Assembly: GCA_009801015.1 (NCBI GenBank)
Contig: VHZZ01002215.1
Span: 77,574-105,325, forward strand
Length of the DNA stretch: 27,752 nucleotides
Reading direction: 5' to 3'
From: Silene noctiflora
Taxonomy: Eukaryota > Streptophyta > Magnoliopsida > Caryophyllales > Caryophyllaceae
Shown: positions 1-10,000 of the stretch, in pieces
Position numbering within the stretch: position 1 is the first letter of the stretch
Layout of the letters: each line of letters starts with the position of its first letter
Notes under the pieces: model-generated
Database searches by the model: none
Seen by the model: the letters and a program-made list of their open reading frames with translations, nothing else
Told to the model about the DNA's origin: nothing
Program-made: the position numbers and the translations under genes

Positions 1-372
1 CTTAGTTTTAACTTTAATCCAATCTTGAGAATCTTCAGTTGTGCTGATCCTAATGAAAATTCTTGACTGTGATATGTTGGTTAGATGTCTGATAAGTTGA
101 TAACCCATATTCGATACATAACATCCTTATGTCAAACAATTTTGGGGCATCTCCCATGAATCTCTTATTATATTAAGTTCTTCGGGTTTTCAGTTTCTGT
201 AGGTGCGAACTAAACAAGTCCACCGTACTTGGTACTTTAGACATTTTTGGAATGCTACAAGAGGCTACCCTTCTGCTAGATCTTGCTTTTTTAATAAACA
301 ATTAGTTATAATTTGGAGTTCGTTAATTCTCCTGTTTGATTCACCTTGATAGTCCATTTGTTTGGCTTGCAG

Positions 373-1272
373 ATGTAAATGCTTAAATTATGCCAGAAAT
401 ACCCAATGCCGAAATTGTCTGGAGGATGTTCCTAAGAAGAAAGCAAGTGTCCACATTGAACTCAAAAAAGGCGACTGGCATTGCCCTCAGTGAGTTTCTC
501 TAATCTTGAATAGGCGAGAGAAAGTTATTTCACTCAGTCTGCCCTTTCATCGAAGATTTTCCCTTTCCTTGTTTAAAATTATTCAATAATTCTAGCAGAT
601 GATAATATCTAGAGCATTTCTAGCTCAAATATTCGTTGAAATCAAATGACAAATTTACTTGTACTCTGGAGATCATAAATATTTGAAGCTGAAGGGCCTA
701 CCACCGACCTACCTCAGAGAATTTGATGGAACCAAGCTGTGCTGGGCCAGGCTTTGTGTCGTGGTCTCTTCCAAGCCACTCTAAAATGTCAAGGCCCGCC
801 CAGGCACAGCTCGGAGGTATATCATGCCGGCAGTGCTCTGCTTCTGGGGAAATGCTTCAAAGGCCTGTGATCTGCCCGGCTGCAGAATTGTTTCCCTTTT
901 TTTACCTGTCACTGGTGATCTGTGGTTGCTCCTTCACTAACCAAATATAATTATTTAATAGGTGTGGAAGTTTAAATTTTTCAAGAAGATCAGTATGTTT
1001 CGAGTGCACAACTACCCGACCACAAGAGTCTCTACATCCTGGGGAATGGGTTTGCTCCACGTAACTTCCCTTTTTCTCTCCTATTGTCTCTCTATGTGAG
1101 ATGGCCTTCGTTTTTGCTATGGGCTACAGCTGAAGCATTTTCCTTTGGCAGGTGTAATTTCCTCAACTTCAGAAGAAATGTTAAATGCTTCAAGTGTGAA
1201 ACTGAACCTGTTAAAGAGGCAGCATCAGAGAACAATATATGGATCAAGCCCGTGTCTCGGCAGATGGGCTGA
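373..1272 (+). CDS. RanBP2-type zinc-finger protein, 3' part (three exons, three fingers)
   Basis: Three coding exons are read at 373-489, 962-1060 and 1152-1272 (stop TGA), joined by GT-AG introns in the same phase. Each exon starts inside a finger and ends just after the GDW/GEW tryptophan of the next, so the spliced product has three RanBP2-type fingers. They read CKCLNYARNTQCRNC, then WHCPQCGSLNFSRRSVCFEC, then WVCSTCNFLNFRRNVKCFKC. This is the family pattern W-x-C-x2-C-x3-N-x6-C-x2-C. The 5' part of the gene, including the first cysteine pair of finger 1, lies outside the window. Such fingers bind single-stranded RNA or proteins. The spacing and the 'NFxRN..C..C' style resemble plant organelle zinc-finger (OZ/VAR3-like) proteins that act in plastid or mitochondrial RNA processing, but without the N-terminus the subfamily and organelle are inference. 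The final 25 residues or so after finger 3 are not recognised. Confidence 0.85.
735..811. repeat. GC-rich imperfect inverted repeat inside an intron
   Basis: Two arms, AGCTGTGCTGGGCCAGGC at 735-752 and GCCCGCCCAGGCACAGCT at 794-811, are reverse complements apart from a couple of bulges. They enclose about 41 bases. The stretch is conspicuously GC-rich within an AT-rich intron of the zinc-finger gene. It may be part of a small inserted element or simply a stable hairpin. No function can be assigned. Confidence 0.5.
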
Positions 1273-1699
1273 TGCCAAAGCAATTGAGTTTGGCAATGTT
1301 GCATCAACATTTGACACATGTTGCAGGATTTCAGCTCCTTTCGACCATTACAGATTTACAGGCAGTGTAAGCGATATATGGGTGTGTGTATTCAACCCGT
1401 TCTTTGTTTGGTTATCTAGAATGCAGTAATAGTTCAAGATCAAACACTTTCTTGAATTATTTTTTCATTTGATTTTATCGTTCACCCTAATTTACTTGCA
1501 ACTTATTTTTTTTTTGTAGCTTTTTTGGTTCTGTTTCCAATGATCTTGTTTCTATTTTCTTGCGTAAATGTCTGTGCTGCAACAGTTGGAGTTGTGAGTT
1601 GCAGGCGTTTTTGTACATCGCACGTGCACAAGTACTTCAATTAAGCTGCCAAAAAAGAGTACTTCAATTATGCCGTTGGGGAGATTGCTCCTGGTTACA
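1273..1699. other. 3' flank of the zinc-finger gene
   Basis: This holds the presumed 3' UTR and spacer, AT-rich with poly-T runs. No further exon, finger motif or RNA gene was seen. It runs directly into the satellite array. Confidence 0.5.
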
Positions 1700-3480
1700 C
1701 TTTTTTTTTTCCTGCCGATTTTTCTACCAGGTGTCCTTTGGTCACCTCGGGATTCACCTGATTCAATTACAGCTCCAGATAACAACTATTAATCCATTGT
1801 TCCTAATTATCCGGGTCACGTTTCCTTTTCTCCCGATTTTTTTACCACATGTTGTGGTCACTTTAGGAGTTACCCTAATTCTATTTAAGCCTTAAATAAT
1901 AATCTTCAATCCATTGTTCTTAATTATCCGATTTTCGCACGAGTTTTGTTTATCTCATACCGGCACTCTCAAACTTTCTCATTTGCTTCTCAAAATTTAC
2001 TTGGTTGCTTTATCTGACTCGAGAAACCGTCTGTGTGTTTTACGGACATTTTTGTTTCGTGACTCTTTAATCCCGAAAATCGTGTATTATACACTTCAAA
2101 TTGAGCCACTCGGGAAGTCGCTCTGGGTCACGTTTCCTTTACTGCCGGTTTTTGTACCATGTGTTCTCAATCACTTTAGGAGTTAATTTAGTTGATTTCA
2201 GCCCTAAATAACGACTATTAATCCATTTATCTTAATTATCTGATTTTCACATGAGTCTCATTTATAGTATATCGACACCCACATTTTCCGTTGCTTTTCA
2301 AAATTTGTGTTGTAGCTTTATCTAACCCGAGGACAGTTCGTGTGGTTTACGGACATTTTTGTTCTCAAACTCGTAATCCCAAAAATAGTCTATTCCACAC
2401 TTCAATTTGAGCTGTTCGGGAAGTTGCTTCAGGTCACGTTTATTTCCCCCCAGTTTTTCTACCCTGTGTCCTAGGTCACTTTAGGAGTTACCCTATTCGA
2501 TTTCAAACCCATATAACAACTATTAATCCACTATTCATAATTATCCGATTTTCACACGAGTCTCGTTTATCTCAGTTCGACACCCTCAAACGTTCTCTGT
2601 TGTTTCTTGAAATTTTTGTGATCACTTTATCTGAACCGAGAAACCGTCCATGTGATTTACAGACATTTTTATTCCGGGACCCTGTAATCCTAAAACCCGT
2701 GTATTATACACTTTAATTTGAGCTGTTTGGGAGGTCGCTCTAGGCCACATTTCTCTTTCTCCTAGCTTTTTTACCATGTGTCTTTGGGTCACTTCAGGAG
2801 TTACCCGATTCATTTTAAGCCACAATTCAACGTCATAAATCCATTGATCCTAATTATCCGATTTTCGCAAGAGCCTCATTTATCGCCTATTTGCAACCTC
2901 ATAGGTCCTCATTTGCTTCTCAAAGTTTATGTGGCCGTTTTGTCTGACTCGAGGAATTACTCGTGTGATTTACGGAGATTTTTGTGCTGAAATCCTGGAA
3001 TGCTGAAAATAGTGTATTATATACACTTCAATTTGAGCCGCTCGGGAGGTCGCTTCGGGTCACGTTTCTTTTTCTCTCGATTTTTCTGCCATGTGTCCTG
3101 GATCACTTCAGGAATTACCCTATTCAATTTAAGCCCCAAGTAACAACCATTGATCTATTGTTTCTAATTGTCCGATTTTCACACGAGTCTCGTTTATCGC
3201 ATACATGCAGCCTCAAACATCCTCATTTGCTTCTCAAAATTTATGTGGCCGTTTCGTCTAACCCGAAAAAGCGTCCGCGTGATTTACGGACATTTTTGTT
3301 CAAGGACCCTGCAATCCTGAAAATCGTATATACACATCAAATTTAGCCGCTTGGGAGGTCGCTCTGGGTCATGTTTCCTTTTTCCCCTCTTTTTTACCAC
3401 GTGTCCTAAGTCACTTCAAGAGTTAGCCTAATTGATCTTAGCCTCTAATAACAACAATCATTTCGTTGTTCCTAACTAGT
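1700..3480 (+). repeat. Tandem satellite array, ~310-bp monomer, about 5.5 copies
   Basis: The same sequence recurs head to tail. Using the marker gggtcacgtttcc (with small variants), monomers begin near 1813, 2125, 2431, 2741, 3056 and 3366, giving periods of about 306-316 bases. Each monomer contains, in order, a TTTTTxTACCATGTGTCC block, CACTTTAGGAGTTACCC, AATCCATTGTTCCTAATTATCCG, a CGAGTCTCGTTTATC block, TTTGCTTCTCAAAATTTA, GATTTACGGACATTTTTG, GTATTATACACTTCAATTTGA and CGGGAGGTCGCT. The first copy (1700-1812) lacks most of its middle, and the last (3366-3480) is cut short. By eye the copies differ at perhaps 10-20 percent of positions, so the array is not freshly expanded. Open frames across it are by-products of the repeat and are not annotated. 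The family is not recognised. Confidence 0.92.
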
Positions 3481-3744
3481 ATGAATCCCGCATCCCGCAC
3501 ATGCATGCGTGGTATTTATAAATCTTTTAATTATAGTATATTATTTGTAAATTTAAAATTGACATATTATTCATTTTTTATATTTTAATAAGAGGATAAA
3601 AATTGAAATGGAAAACTAATCGAAAGAAGTGAGTAAAGTCATGAAACTACCGCAAAACCAATGATCAATTTATAAATTTTCTCAAATAATTTTAAAGATT
3701 TTTTTTGCTACAAAATTAATAATATCAATTTATAATTTTTTTTT
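3481..3744. other. AT-rich spacer
   Basis: Simple AT-rich sequence with no gene, RNA or clear repeat seen. Confidence 0.5.
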
Positions 3745-3748
3745 CAGT

Positions 3749-3880
3749 AAGTCTTCCGAGAGACCGTCTCCCACTAATTTAATGGGCAACATAACATGAA
3801 AAATACTTTTTAAATAACTTCCTCTCCCCATCATGAGAGAGGTCTCTCAATAACGATATTGAGAGACCGTCTCTCCAAAG
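3749..3880. mobile_element. Small MITE-like element with GAGACCGTCTC ends
   Basis: GAGAGACCGTCTC occurs at both ends of this ~130-base block. The right end contains a perfect 12-base inverted repeat (GGTCTCTCAATA / TATTGAGAGACC, 3841-3868) around four bases. The interior, caacataacatgaaaaatac followed by ctctccccatcat, has a second degenerate copy near 24920-24980. Related GACCGTCTC motifs lie in the eL41 intron. Copy number and palindromic ends indicate a short non-autonomous DNA element. The superfamily is not determined. Confidence 0.55.
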
Positions 3881-3974
3881 TTTTTGTGTTTTTTTTGTAT
3901 GAATTAAGTACATGATAAGTTTTATTTTATAAAAACTAATAATATCAATTTATCGGATTTTCATGTAAGAATTT

Positions 3975-4123
3975 TAGACCCTGTTCTTTTGGACTTAATT
4001 TCAGTTCTTATAAGTTCAGTTCAGTTCAACTCTATTAAGTTCGGTTTAGTTTAGTTCAGATCAGTTCAGTTCAGTTCAGATTCATTTATTCCAACATCAT
4101 CATCATCATCATCATCATCATTC
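3975..4123. repeat. AGTTC-type minisatellite followed by an (ATC)n microsatellite
   Basis: Degenerate repeats of agttc/agttcagttc run from about 4005 to 4080, followed by an uninterrupted run of about nine cat/atc triplets at about 4097-4123. The block begins with 'ctgttcttttggactta', which looks like the end of a dispersed repeat. Confidence 0.7.
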
Positions 4124-4550
4124 ATGGGGCACGCTCAGCCGACCCGACCCGCATGCAACCTGTGGGTTGCACGGCTTCAAGTGTTTGCCACCTCATACAA
4201 AAATGTACATTTATACGTTTATAAATATCTTCCTTGGATCCATTCTGAAGACTACACGTGTAAGATTCATGTAATAGATATCTCACCTAACAATTTTTTC
4301 TCTCTAGAAGTAAGACTACTCAAATATTTAAGAGAGTTCCAGGACCCTGCGTCAAGCGAGGTCCCGGTTATACATCTAGTACCGTACTGACTTAGGCATC
4401 AGAGAGGGCCCCCTTGATAACCCCCAGAGGCCATGTGTGTTTCCTGTGTAGGTATACGTACCTCCCGAGGTAGTCGAGCATCAACCCAGCATATATCCGA
4501 AGGAGCGTGTTGACCTGATCTAGACTCTAGCAACGCTGACTTAATTGTTT
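4124..4550 (+). mobile_element. Probable LTR-retrotransposon remnant (solo-LTR-like)
   Basis: The block is much more GC-rich than its surroundings. It has a TATAAATAT box at 4220-4228 and, about 165 bases further on, the motif TGACTTAGGCATC followed by a G/C-rich stretch. That arrangement is common in the R-U5 part of plant LTRs. No gag, pol or internal region is attached, so if it is an LTR it is a solo or truncated fossil. Family and exact ends could not be fixed, and no target-site duplication was found. Confidence 0.35.
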
Positions 4551-4555
4551 TGACC

Positions 4556-4635
4556 CGAAATAATTATATTAATATATTATTATTAGACCTGTTATTAATA
4601 TTATTCATTATATTTATTATTATTATTATTTGTAA

Positions 4636-4667
<32 letters not shown>

Positions 4668-4755
4668 TTATTATATTTATTTTTTAGTTATTATTATTAA
4701 TATATTTCATTACTATTAATAATATCATTTATATTATTATTATTATTATTAACAT
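4556..4755. repeat. (TTA/ATT)n microsatellite
   Basis: About 200 bases of almost pure A and T made of att/tta triplets, including an uninterrupted run of about ten triplets near 4640-4670. It is low-complexity and probably length-variable. Confidence 0.9.
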
Positions 4756-5250
4756 AAACTTAACATATGAATATGAATATGAATATTTTGAAATCTGAAA
4801 TTTGTAAAATGGAAAGCAAATGAAATAAGGAGAGAGATAGAGACAGAGAGTAACTAAATGGGAGAAATGATCATGGGGGCCAATTGCCTTAAAACCAAGC
4901 GGTCAGTAAGAAGCGTCAAAATGTTTTAATTTTTATAGATAGGGAATACTTATGGTACCTTTTATTTATTCGTTTTACATTAAAAACGATTTTACATAAT
5001 ACTTTCTATTTGCTTAACCATCAACTTAATGGACTATGGATAAACAACCTCTTAATTTGTTTGTTATTTTCACAAATTTACCAAAATGTCCTATTTCCTA
5101 CTTACAAGTGAAGTGGTTACAGCTTTCTCTCACTGTTTTCATTTCACAAATGCATCGTATGTTAATCCTAAACTTAACCTCAAATATCGGCAACAACAAA
5201 TGAAGGTTATAGTTGGTAAAAAAAAAAAAGTTAAAAAAATGTTTTTACCC
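4756..5250. other. Upstream region of the VQ gene
   Basis: AT-rich spacer with a short gaatat repeat near 4770-4790 and a purine-rich stretch near 4825-4850. No gene seen. The last part is presumably the VQ gene promoter. Confidence 0.5.
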
Positions 5251-5253
5251 CTC

Positions 5254-5261
5254 TATAAATA
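5254..5261 (+). promoter_or_regulatory. TATA box of the VQ gene
   Basis: TATAAATA lies 62 bases before the VQ start codon. This places the probable start of transcription near 5285 and leaves a 5' leader of about 35-40 bases. Confidence 0.7.
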
Positions 5262-5322
5262 TAGGTAAAATCTCACATTTTCAACCATCATTAAACGATC
5301 ATCTAAATAACAAGAAATAATT

Positions 5323-6003
5323 ATGAAACGAGAAAATAACAATAATAATCTTCATAATGGGACGTTATTATCTTCCCCTTTGAAAGTTCATAGGGTATCC
5401 CATGCAATTAAGCGATCATCGTCCTCGAGATCCGTGCCCTCGGTCGTAATTCCGAGTCATAAAGGCAACAACAACCAAAACAACAACCAACGTGGGCCGG
5501 TTATTATATACACACATTCTCCAAAGGTCATACATACAAATCCCAGGGATTTCATGTCTTTGGTTCAAAAACTTACGGGTATGTCGTCACAATCAAAGGA
5601 CGTAAATGTGAGCACGAGTCCTAAAACAATTGGGAAATGTGGGTCCAATTTGTCGAATGATCGTATGATTAATGATAAAATGATTACTAATATTATGACC
5701 GCTAATAATTGTATTAGCGATAATAATAGTAGTAGTACTAGTAGTGACGATAATGAATCATCATCGGTCATTACTGAGGAAAATGGTAGCAGCGGTATTT
5801 TGGGTGACCCGGTTGGGTATTTAAACCCGTGCATGGAGACCGGCCTTTTTGGCCAGCCTCCGGTACAAAGTCTAGGCCCATTGGTCCCTGATTTACCCTT
5901 CCTGATGAGCAATGGGCCGAATCTATATTGCAAAACGGGTGATCCACCACCCGTCTATGATCACCTTAACTACAATTTTGCTTGTTATAATCAAATTACT
6001 TGA
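5323..6003 (+). CDS. VQ-motif protein (VQ8/VQ20-like)
   Basis: A single-exon gene of 226 residues. The diagnostic VQ motif FxxxVQxLTG is present as FMSLVQKLTG at residues 77-86, preceded by a conserved PVIIYTHSPKVIHTNPRDF block. VQ proteins are nuclear, or sometimes plastid, cofactors that bind WRKY transcription factors and are often MAP-kinase substrates in defence and development. The block before the motif resembles the VQ8/VQ20 group more than the MKS1 type, but this subgroup call is from memory. The rest is low-complexity: an Asn-rich N-terminus, a Ser-rich region at residues 31-39, and an Asn/Ser/Asp-rich middle at about 110-157. The C-terminus is Pro/Gly-rich with several aromatic residues. 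The start is the first ATG after a well-placed TATA box. Lack of introns is usual for plant VQ genes. Confidence 0.93.
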   Translation: MKRENNNNNLHNGTLLSSPLKVHRVSHAIKRSSSSRSVPSVVIPSHKGNNNQNNNQRGPVIIYTHSPKVIHTNPRDFMSLVQKLTGMSSQSKDVNVSTSPKTIGKCGSNLSNDRMINDKMITNIMTANNCISDNNSSSTSSDDNESSSVITEENGSSGILGDPVGYLNPCMETGLFGQPPVQSLGPLVPDLPFLMSNGPNLYCKTGDPPPVYDHLNYNFACYNQIT

Positions 6004-6375
6004 CTTTTATTTTTGTAGATACAGAGTTTTGAAGATTTCGGCTAAATAATTTTGTCAAAACGGTAAATAATTTGATGGTTTTTTCGGAGCAATATTTCTC
6101 TTAGTTTTCGAATAATAAGTGGATGCTTTCGGCCTCGACTTTAATGCGGCAAATGAAGGTCTTTTTGTAAGGAATTTCTGTGGATTGATAAAATCGATAT
6201 GAACCAAAAAAGCTATTAGAATTTTGCAGGGTTTGAGCAAAGATGAATTTCCAAGAAAATTTGCAAATAAAGTTTGATGTTCACTAGTTTTCCGAGTTGT
6301 TTTGGGTGTTTCAGTCACTCGCGTAGCTTGTTTGGTGAGTGTGTTGATATTGCATTTCTGAGACGAAATAAAAAT
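6004..6375. other. Spacer downstream of the VQ gene
   Basis: Contains the VQ 3' UTR. A longer minus-strand reading frame exists here (6055-6318) but it has no ATG start and no recognisable motif, so it is not called. Confidence 0.4.
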
Positions 6376-6540
6376 TTAAGAGGGGTATAATGATCGATCA
6401 AGCTTCGGGATTTCATAGAAATGTCGGTCAAATAGTCGTGATAAGCAACCGTTTTGATATGTCAGTTTTTCAGATTGTCTCCGACTTTCGGCTGATCTCC
6501 AAGCTCCTTGAGTAGTAGTAATTTGGTGAAGGAATTTCAT
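6376..6540 (-). CDS. Unrecognised 54-residue ORF behind a TATA box
   Basis: Read on the minus strand, ATG at 6540 to TAA at 6376 encodes 54 residues (beginning MKFLHQITTTQG, ending LDRSLYPS). A canonical TATAAAA followed by GGG lies 74 bases upstream, and an in-frame stop precedes the ATG. There is no signal peptide, membrane segment or known peptide-hormone motif (CLE, CEP, RALF, DVL and IDA patterns were looked for). Composition is hydrophilic and basic in the first half. It could be a small orphan gene, the first exon of a gene whose other exons I cannot see, or chance. No function is proposed. Confidence 0.25.
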   Translation of the reverse strand: MKFLHQITTTQGAWRSAESRRQSEKLTYQNGCLSRLFDRHFYEIPKLDRSLYPS

Positions 6541-6613
6541 TGTTTCTTCAGGAGTCGTCGCGTCGTTGGGTTATTTTTACACTTGTTTTTGAAGCTTTTA
6601 TTCTCATGTTCCC

Positions 6614-6620
6614 TTTTATA
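6614..6620 (-). promoter_or_regulatory. TATA box of a possible minus-strand transcript
   Basis: TATAAAA followed by GGG on the minus strand, about 74 bases before the start of the 54-residue ORF. It is a strong match to the plant TATA consensus, but transcription is unproven. Confidence 0.35.
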
Positions 6621-7063
6621 GCATTGGCTTCACCTTTGCTTGTGGACTTCCCGGCTTAGACTTCAATGTACTTCATCACGGAAAAAAAAAAAAAAAAAAG
6701 AACGGCAGGCAAACAGGGACGCTTAAAGAATCTACCGATGTAAAAAAAATGCATCTTCATAAAAACTGAACTTATAGCATCTTTTACACCAAAAAGTAAA
6801 AAAAATAGCAAATTCATTATTAGTTTAAGTCGAAAAAGTTACATGAAAAACTCAGTATTGTCGCATTAAGCTATTAAACGAAAAAGCGCAACAGACGGAC
6901 TGATACATACACGAAAAACAGTTGATACAACAGAGTTGGTAGCAGTAAACACCCTGTACAAATTTGTGGGTGTGGTTACTAATTGATTTTACAGTTTTTC
7001 AAGAGAAGGAACTATGCCCAGTCAAAACTTTCAGAAAAATGGTGATATTATCTATCTTCCTAG
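6621..7063. other. Spacer and 3' UTR of the ZCCHC8-like gene
   Basis: Contains an 18-base poly-A run near 6682-6699 and A-rich sequence. The part nearest 7063 is the presumed 3' UTR of the minus-strand gene. Nothing else seen. Confidence 0.5.
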
Positions 7064-10000
7064 TTACCGCTCTCTACGACTCCGATGTCTATCCTCTCGA
7101 TCTCTGCTTCTCGGAGTATAATCAGCCTTGCTGACATCAGAACCATACGAGAAAGAGCTGTATAAGCTGTAAGCTAAAGAATCTTCCGACTCCAAAGGGT
7201 CATTTCTACCTCTTTCTCCCGTAGACCTTCCATATGTAGGGCTCCTTGGTCTAGAATCGTCATCTCTCCAACTTCGGGATGAGGAATTAAAATCATGATC
7301 ACCATACCTTGATGCATATCGAGACGATCGATCAAAGCCAAGTGCGTCCTCTTTGAAATCTTGGTTATTTTTCTCCCTAAAGCGTCGATTAGACTCCGAG
7401 GAATGAGTCAAGCGACCATTATCGCCATTACGATGTCGATCGAGATTTGAAGGTCGAGCCGCCCAATCTTTCTCGTCCGCATTTTTGGGGATTGGGGCAT
7501 TTAAGCCAGGGTAATTTACACTCATTTTCTTTGGCGCGTCACCAAGTTCTGCTTCAATTTCACCATCCTCCTTATCATCTTCAACTTCTTCACTAGCAAA
7601 GATAGTAATCCCGGAAGGAAGATTCTCATTGTCTGGCTCTGCCAATTTCAGAAAGAAACTTGCATATAAAAAATTAACATCATGAAAATACCAGTTTTTT
7701 AAATAATTCTCATCGTCTGGCTCTGATCTTTCATAAAGATCCCATTACCTTCATTCAGGGATAAACAAGTCAGCAAAGAAGGAGAATGAAATGGAAAATT
7801 CGAGGAAACGCTCATATTTTCAGGGAGACTACAGTCTACAACACTACATTTCTTGCCACAAACCATAATCTTACATGAGATTATCCTGGAGGAAACGAAC
7901 AAGAACCCTCATACGCCATTAAAATGCTAAACAATGATCGCAAAAAAAGAATTCTAAAACCCACTCACAATCCAGCATATATGCCTATCAGGGCTTGAGA
8001 ATAAAGGACAGGAATAGAAGGAAAAAACACAACTTAAACAAGTAGATTTACCAAAATGCATACCTAGATATCCTGGAGGGTAACCGATTTCTCGCATTCT
8101 ATTAAGCCATGGAGGTGGGTCAGACTCCTGTCAAGTAATAAAAAGCCATATTTAAGGACAGTTTTACCAAATACTAACAAATAAAATCAAGAGGGAGAGA
8201 AAACTGATCATAATGCCACTTCCCAAAAAATATCAGGCTTAACAGGTTACTAACATCACATACTAGATGAGTGAGAGCTAATTCTGTAACCAGATAAGCA
8301 ACTGTTTCGGGTAATCAAAGAAACCCACTCCATTATTATCCTATCTACTCTTGAGCATAATAGAAACACAAGTTTAAAAATGTAAGAAAGAACAATAAAC
8401 AGTGAACTAGAAGACTTTTTACCCCAAGACCCAAAAGTCTCCTTGTTTCAGCATCAAGGCTGCCAGGCTTCAGCCCTTCATACTTCCCTGAAGGAGTGTC
8501 CTGATAATATCTAACAGGATTACGCATACCCACTGTTTGATTACGTTTTGACTTGAGCTGCTTGCGGGAGTTATTAACGGCATCGTTGTTTCTCGGTTTT
8601 GGGCATTCCCTTAGAGAATGACTATATGAGCTACAGTTGAAACATCGTGGAGCATCCAAAAATTCTGAGCCCCTACGAAATTAAAGAGAAGACATGTAAA
8701 GACGCTCAATTTTAAATTCAGTAACACCACATAGATCAAATTCAGTTACAACATCAAGCAAAAGGTATGGTTGAGCAAACACGTATAGATTAATAAAAAG
8801 ACACCAAAGGAGTAACACATATTAAGAAAAATTATGAAAGGATGGAGATGCTTAGATATAACACTAGCAACTTGGTAATTGGTATGCAGCACCAGCCAAC
8901 CCAAAATAAAATGCGGAACAAAAAAGATGGCAGTAAAACTGACCATCCAACTCCAAGGCAGTTACAGAAAATACAACTGCAGAAGAGTGTATGCCGGAGT
9001 GTGATATATGGTTTTACTAATTTACAGTGAAGTATCCAACACGGCGTCACCTATGTGTCTAGGTATCAAAAAGAGAAATTAAAAAAAAAAAAAAAAAAAG
9101 ATAAAAACAAAACAGGAAGTTTAGAAGTAACAATTGAATTAAACAAGAGTCAGCTATTGAAGCAGCCACTTGAATGTAGCAATGTGTTCTCATCCCTCTA
9201 GTTGAATTTTGTGAGATCATTTCCTTCACATGCTCTCTCTTACTAACACACACAACCACAAAAAAGAAGCAAAATTCAAGAAAGTGCTCTGTTTGATGAC
9301 CAAGATAAACTCCTAGCCCGAGCCAGCAAAGAAAAAAAGAACATCTTTAATGTGACATAGAATGTGTTACGTCTGCTGGCTCTTGTTTGAGATGTCCGGA
9401 TCAATAATTGGTTAATAGTATTGTGTAAACTAAAATTGATATAGTAACTATGATAGCTTTTCCTATGATCACAATATACACAGTAATTCGGTGCCATGGG
9501 AATCATTGAGATTTAGCAGATGAACAGGGAAAAGGGAAATAGAAGTCTTACCCCTCCAAGTTACTTAACCCGTCGGCGGAAATCGATCCCAAGGAAAAGC
9601 CACGGTCATAAAGGGGTACAGAAGCATCCTCCACAGGAATAAAATCCTTGTCGCCTGGCTTCCTTATTTCATTCTCTAACCAGAAGGACTACAAGTGTGT
9701 ATAAACCCTCTTCAGATTGTAAAATTAATGAAGCTCAAGCAACTCAAATTCCGCATAAAATTAGAGCAGCAGTCATTTAGGCATTTAGCACAGATCAACA
9801 GTTGGAAGAACACTAAGAGATCCACACATCCATGAAATCTCATCACCAACATATTGATAACTCTAAAAAGTACTACAAGTTACTCCCTCCATCCCATTTA
9901 AATTGTCCCCATTTCCTTTTTGATACATCTCAAAATAATTGGCTCCATTCTATATCAACGGTGAAAGTAAAGGGAAAGTTAACCTACATTGAGGACCTCA

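Noticed and set aside
1560-3346. Several open frames of 70-120 codons in the satellite region sharing a common FLIIRFSHE-like stretch
   Set aside because: The similarity comes from the ~310-bp DNA repeat itself. The frames begin and end at different points of the monomer, and there is no known domain.
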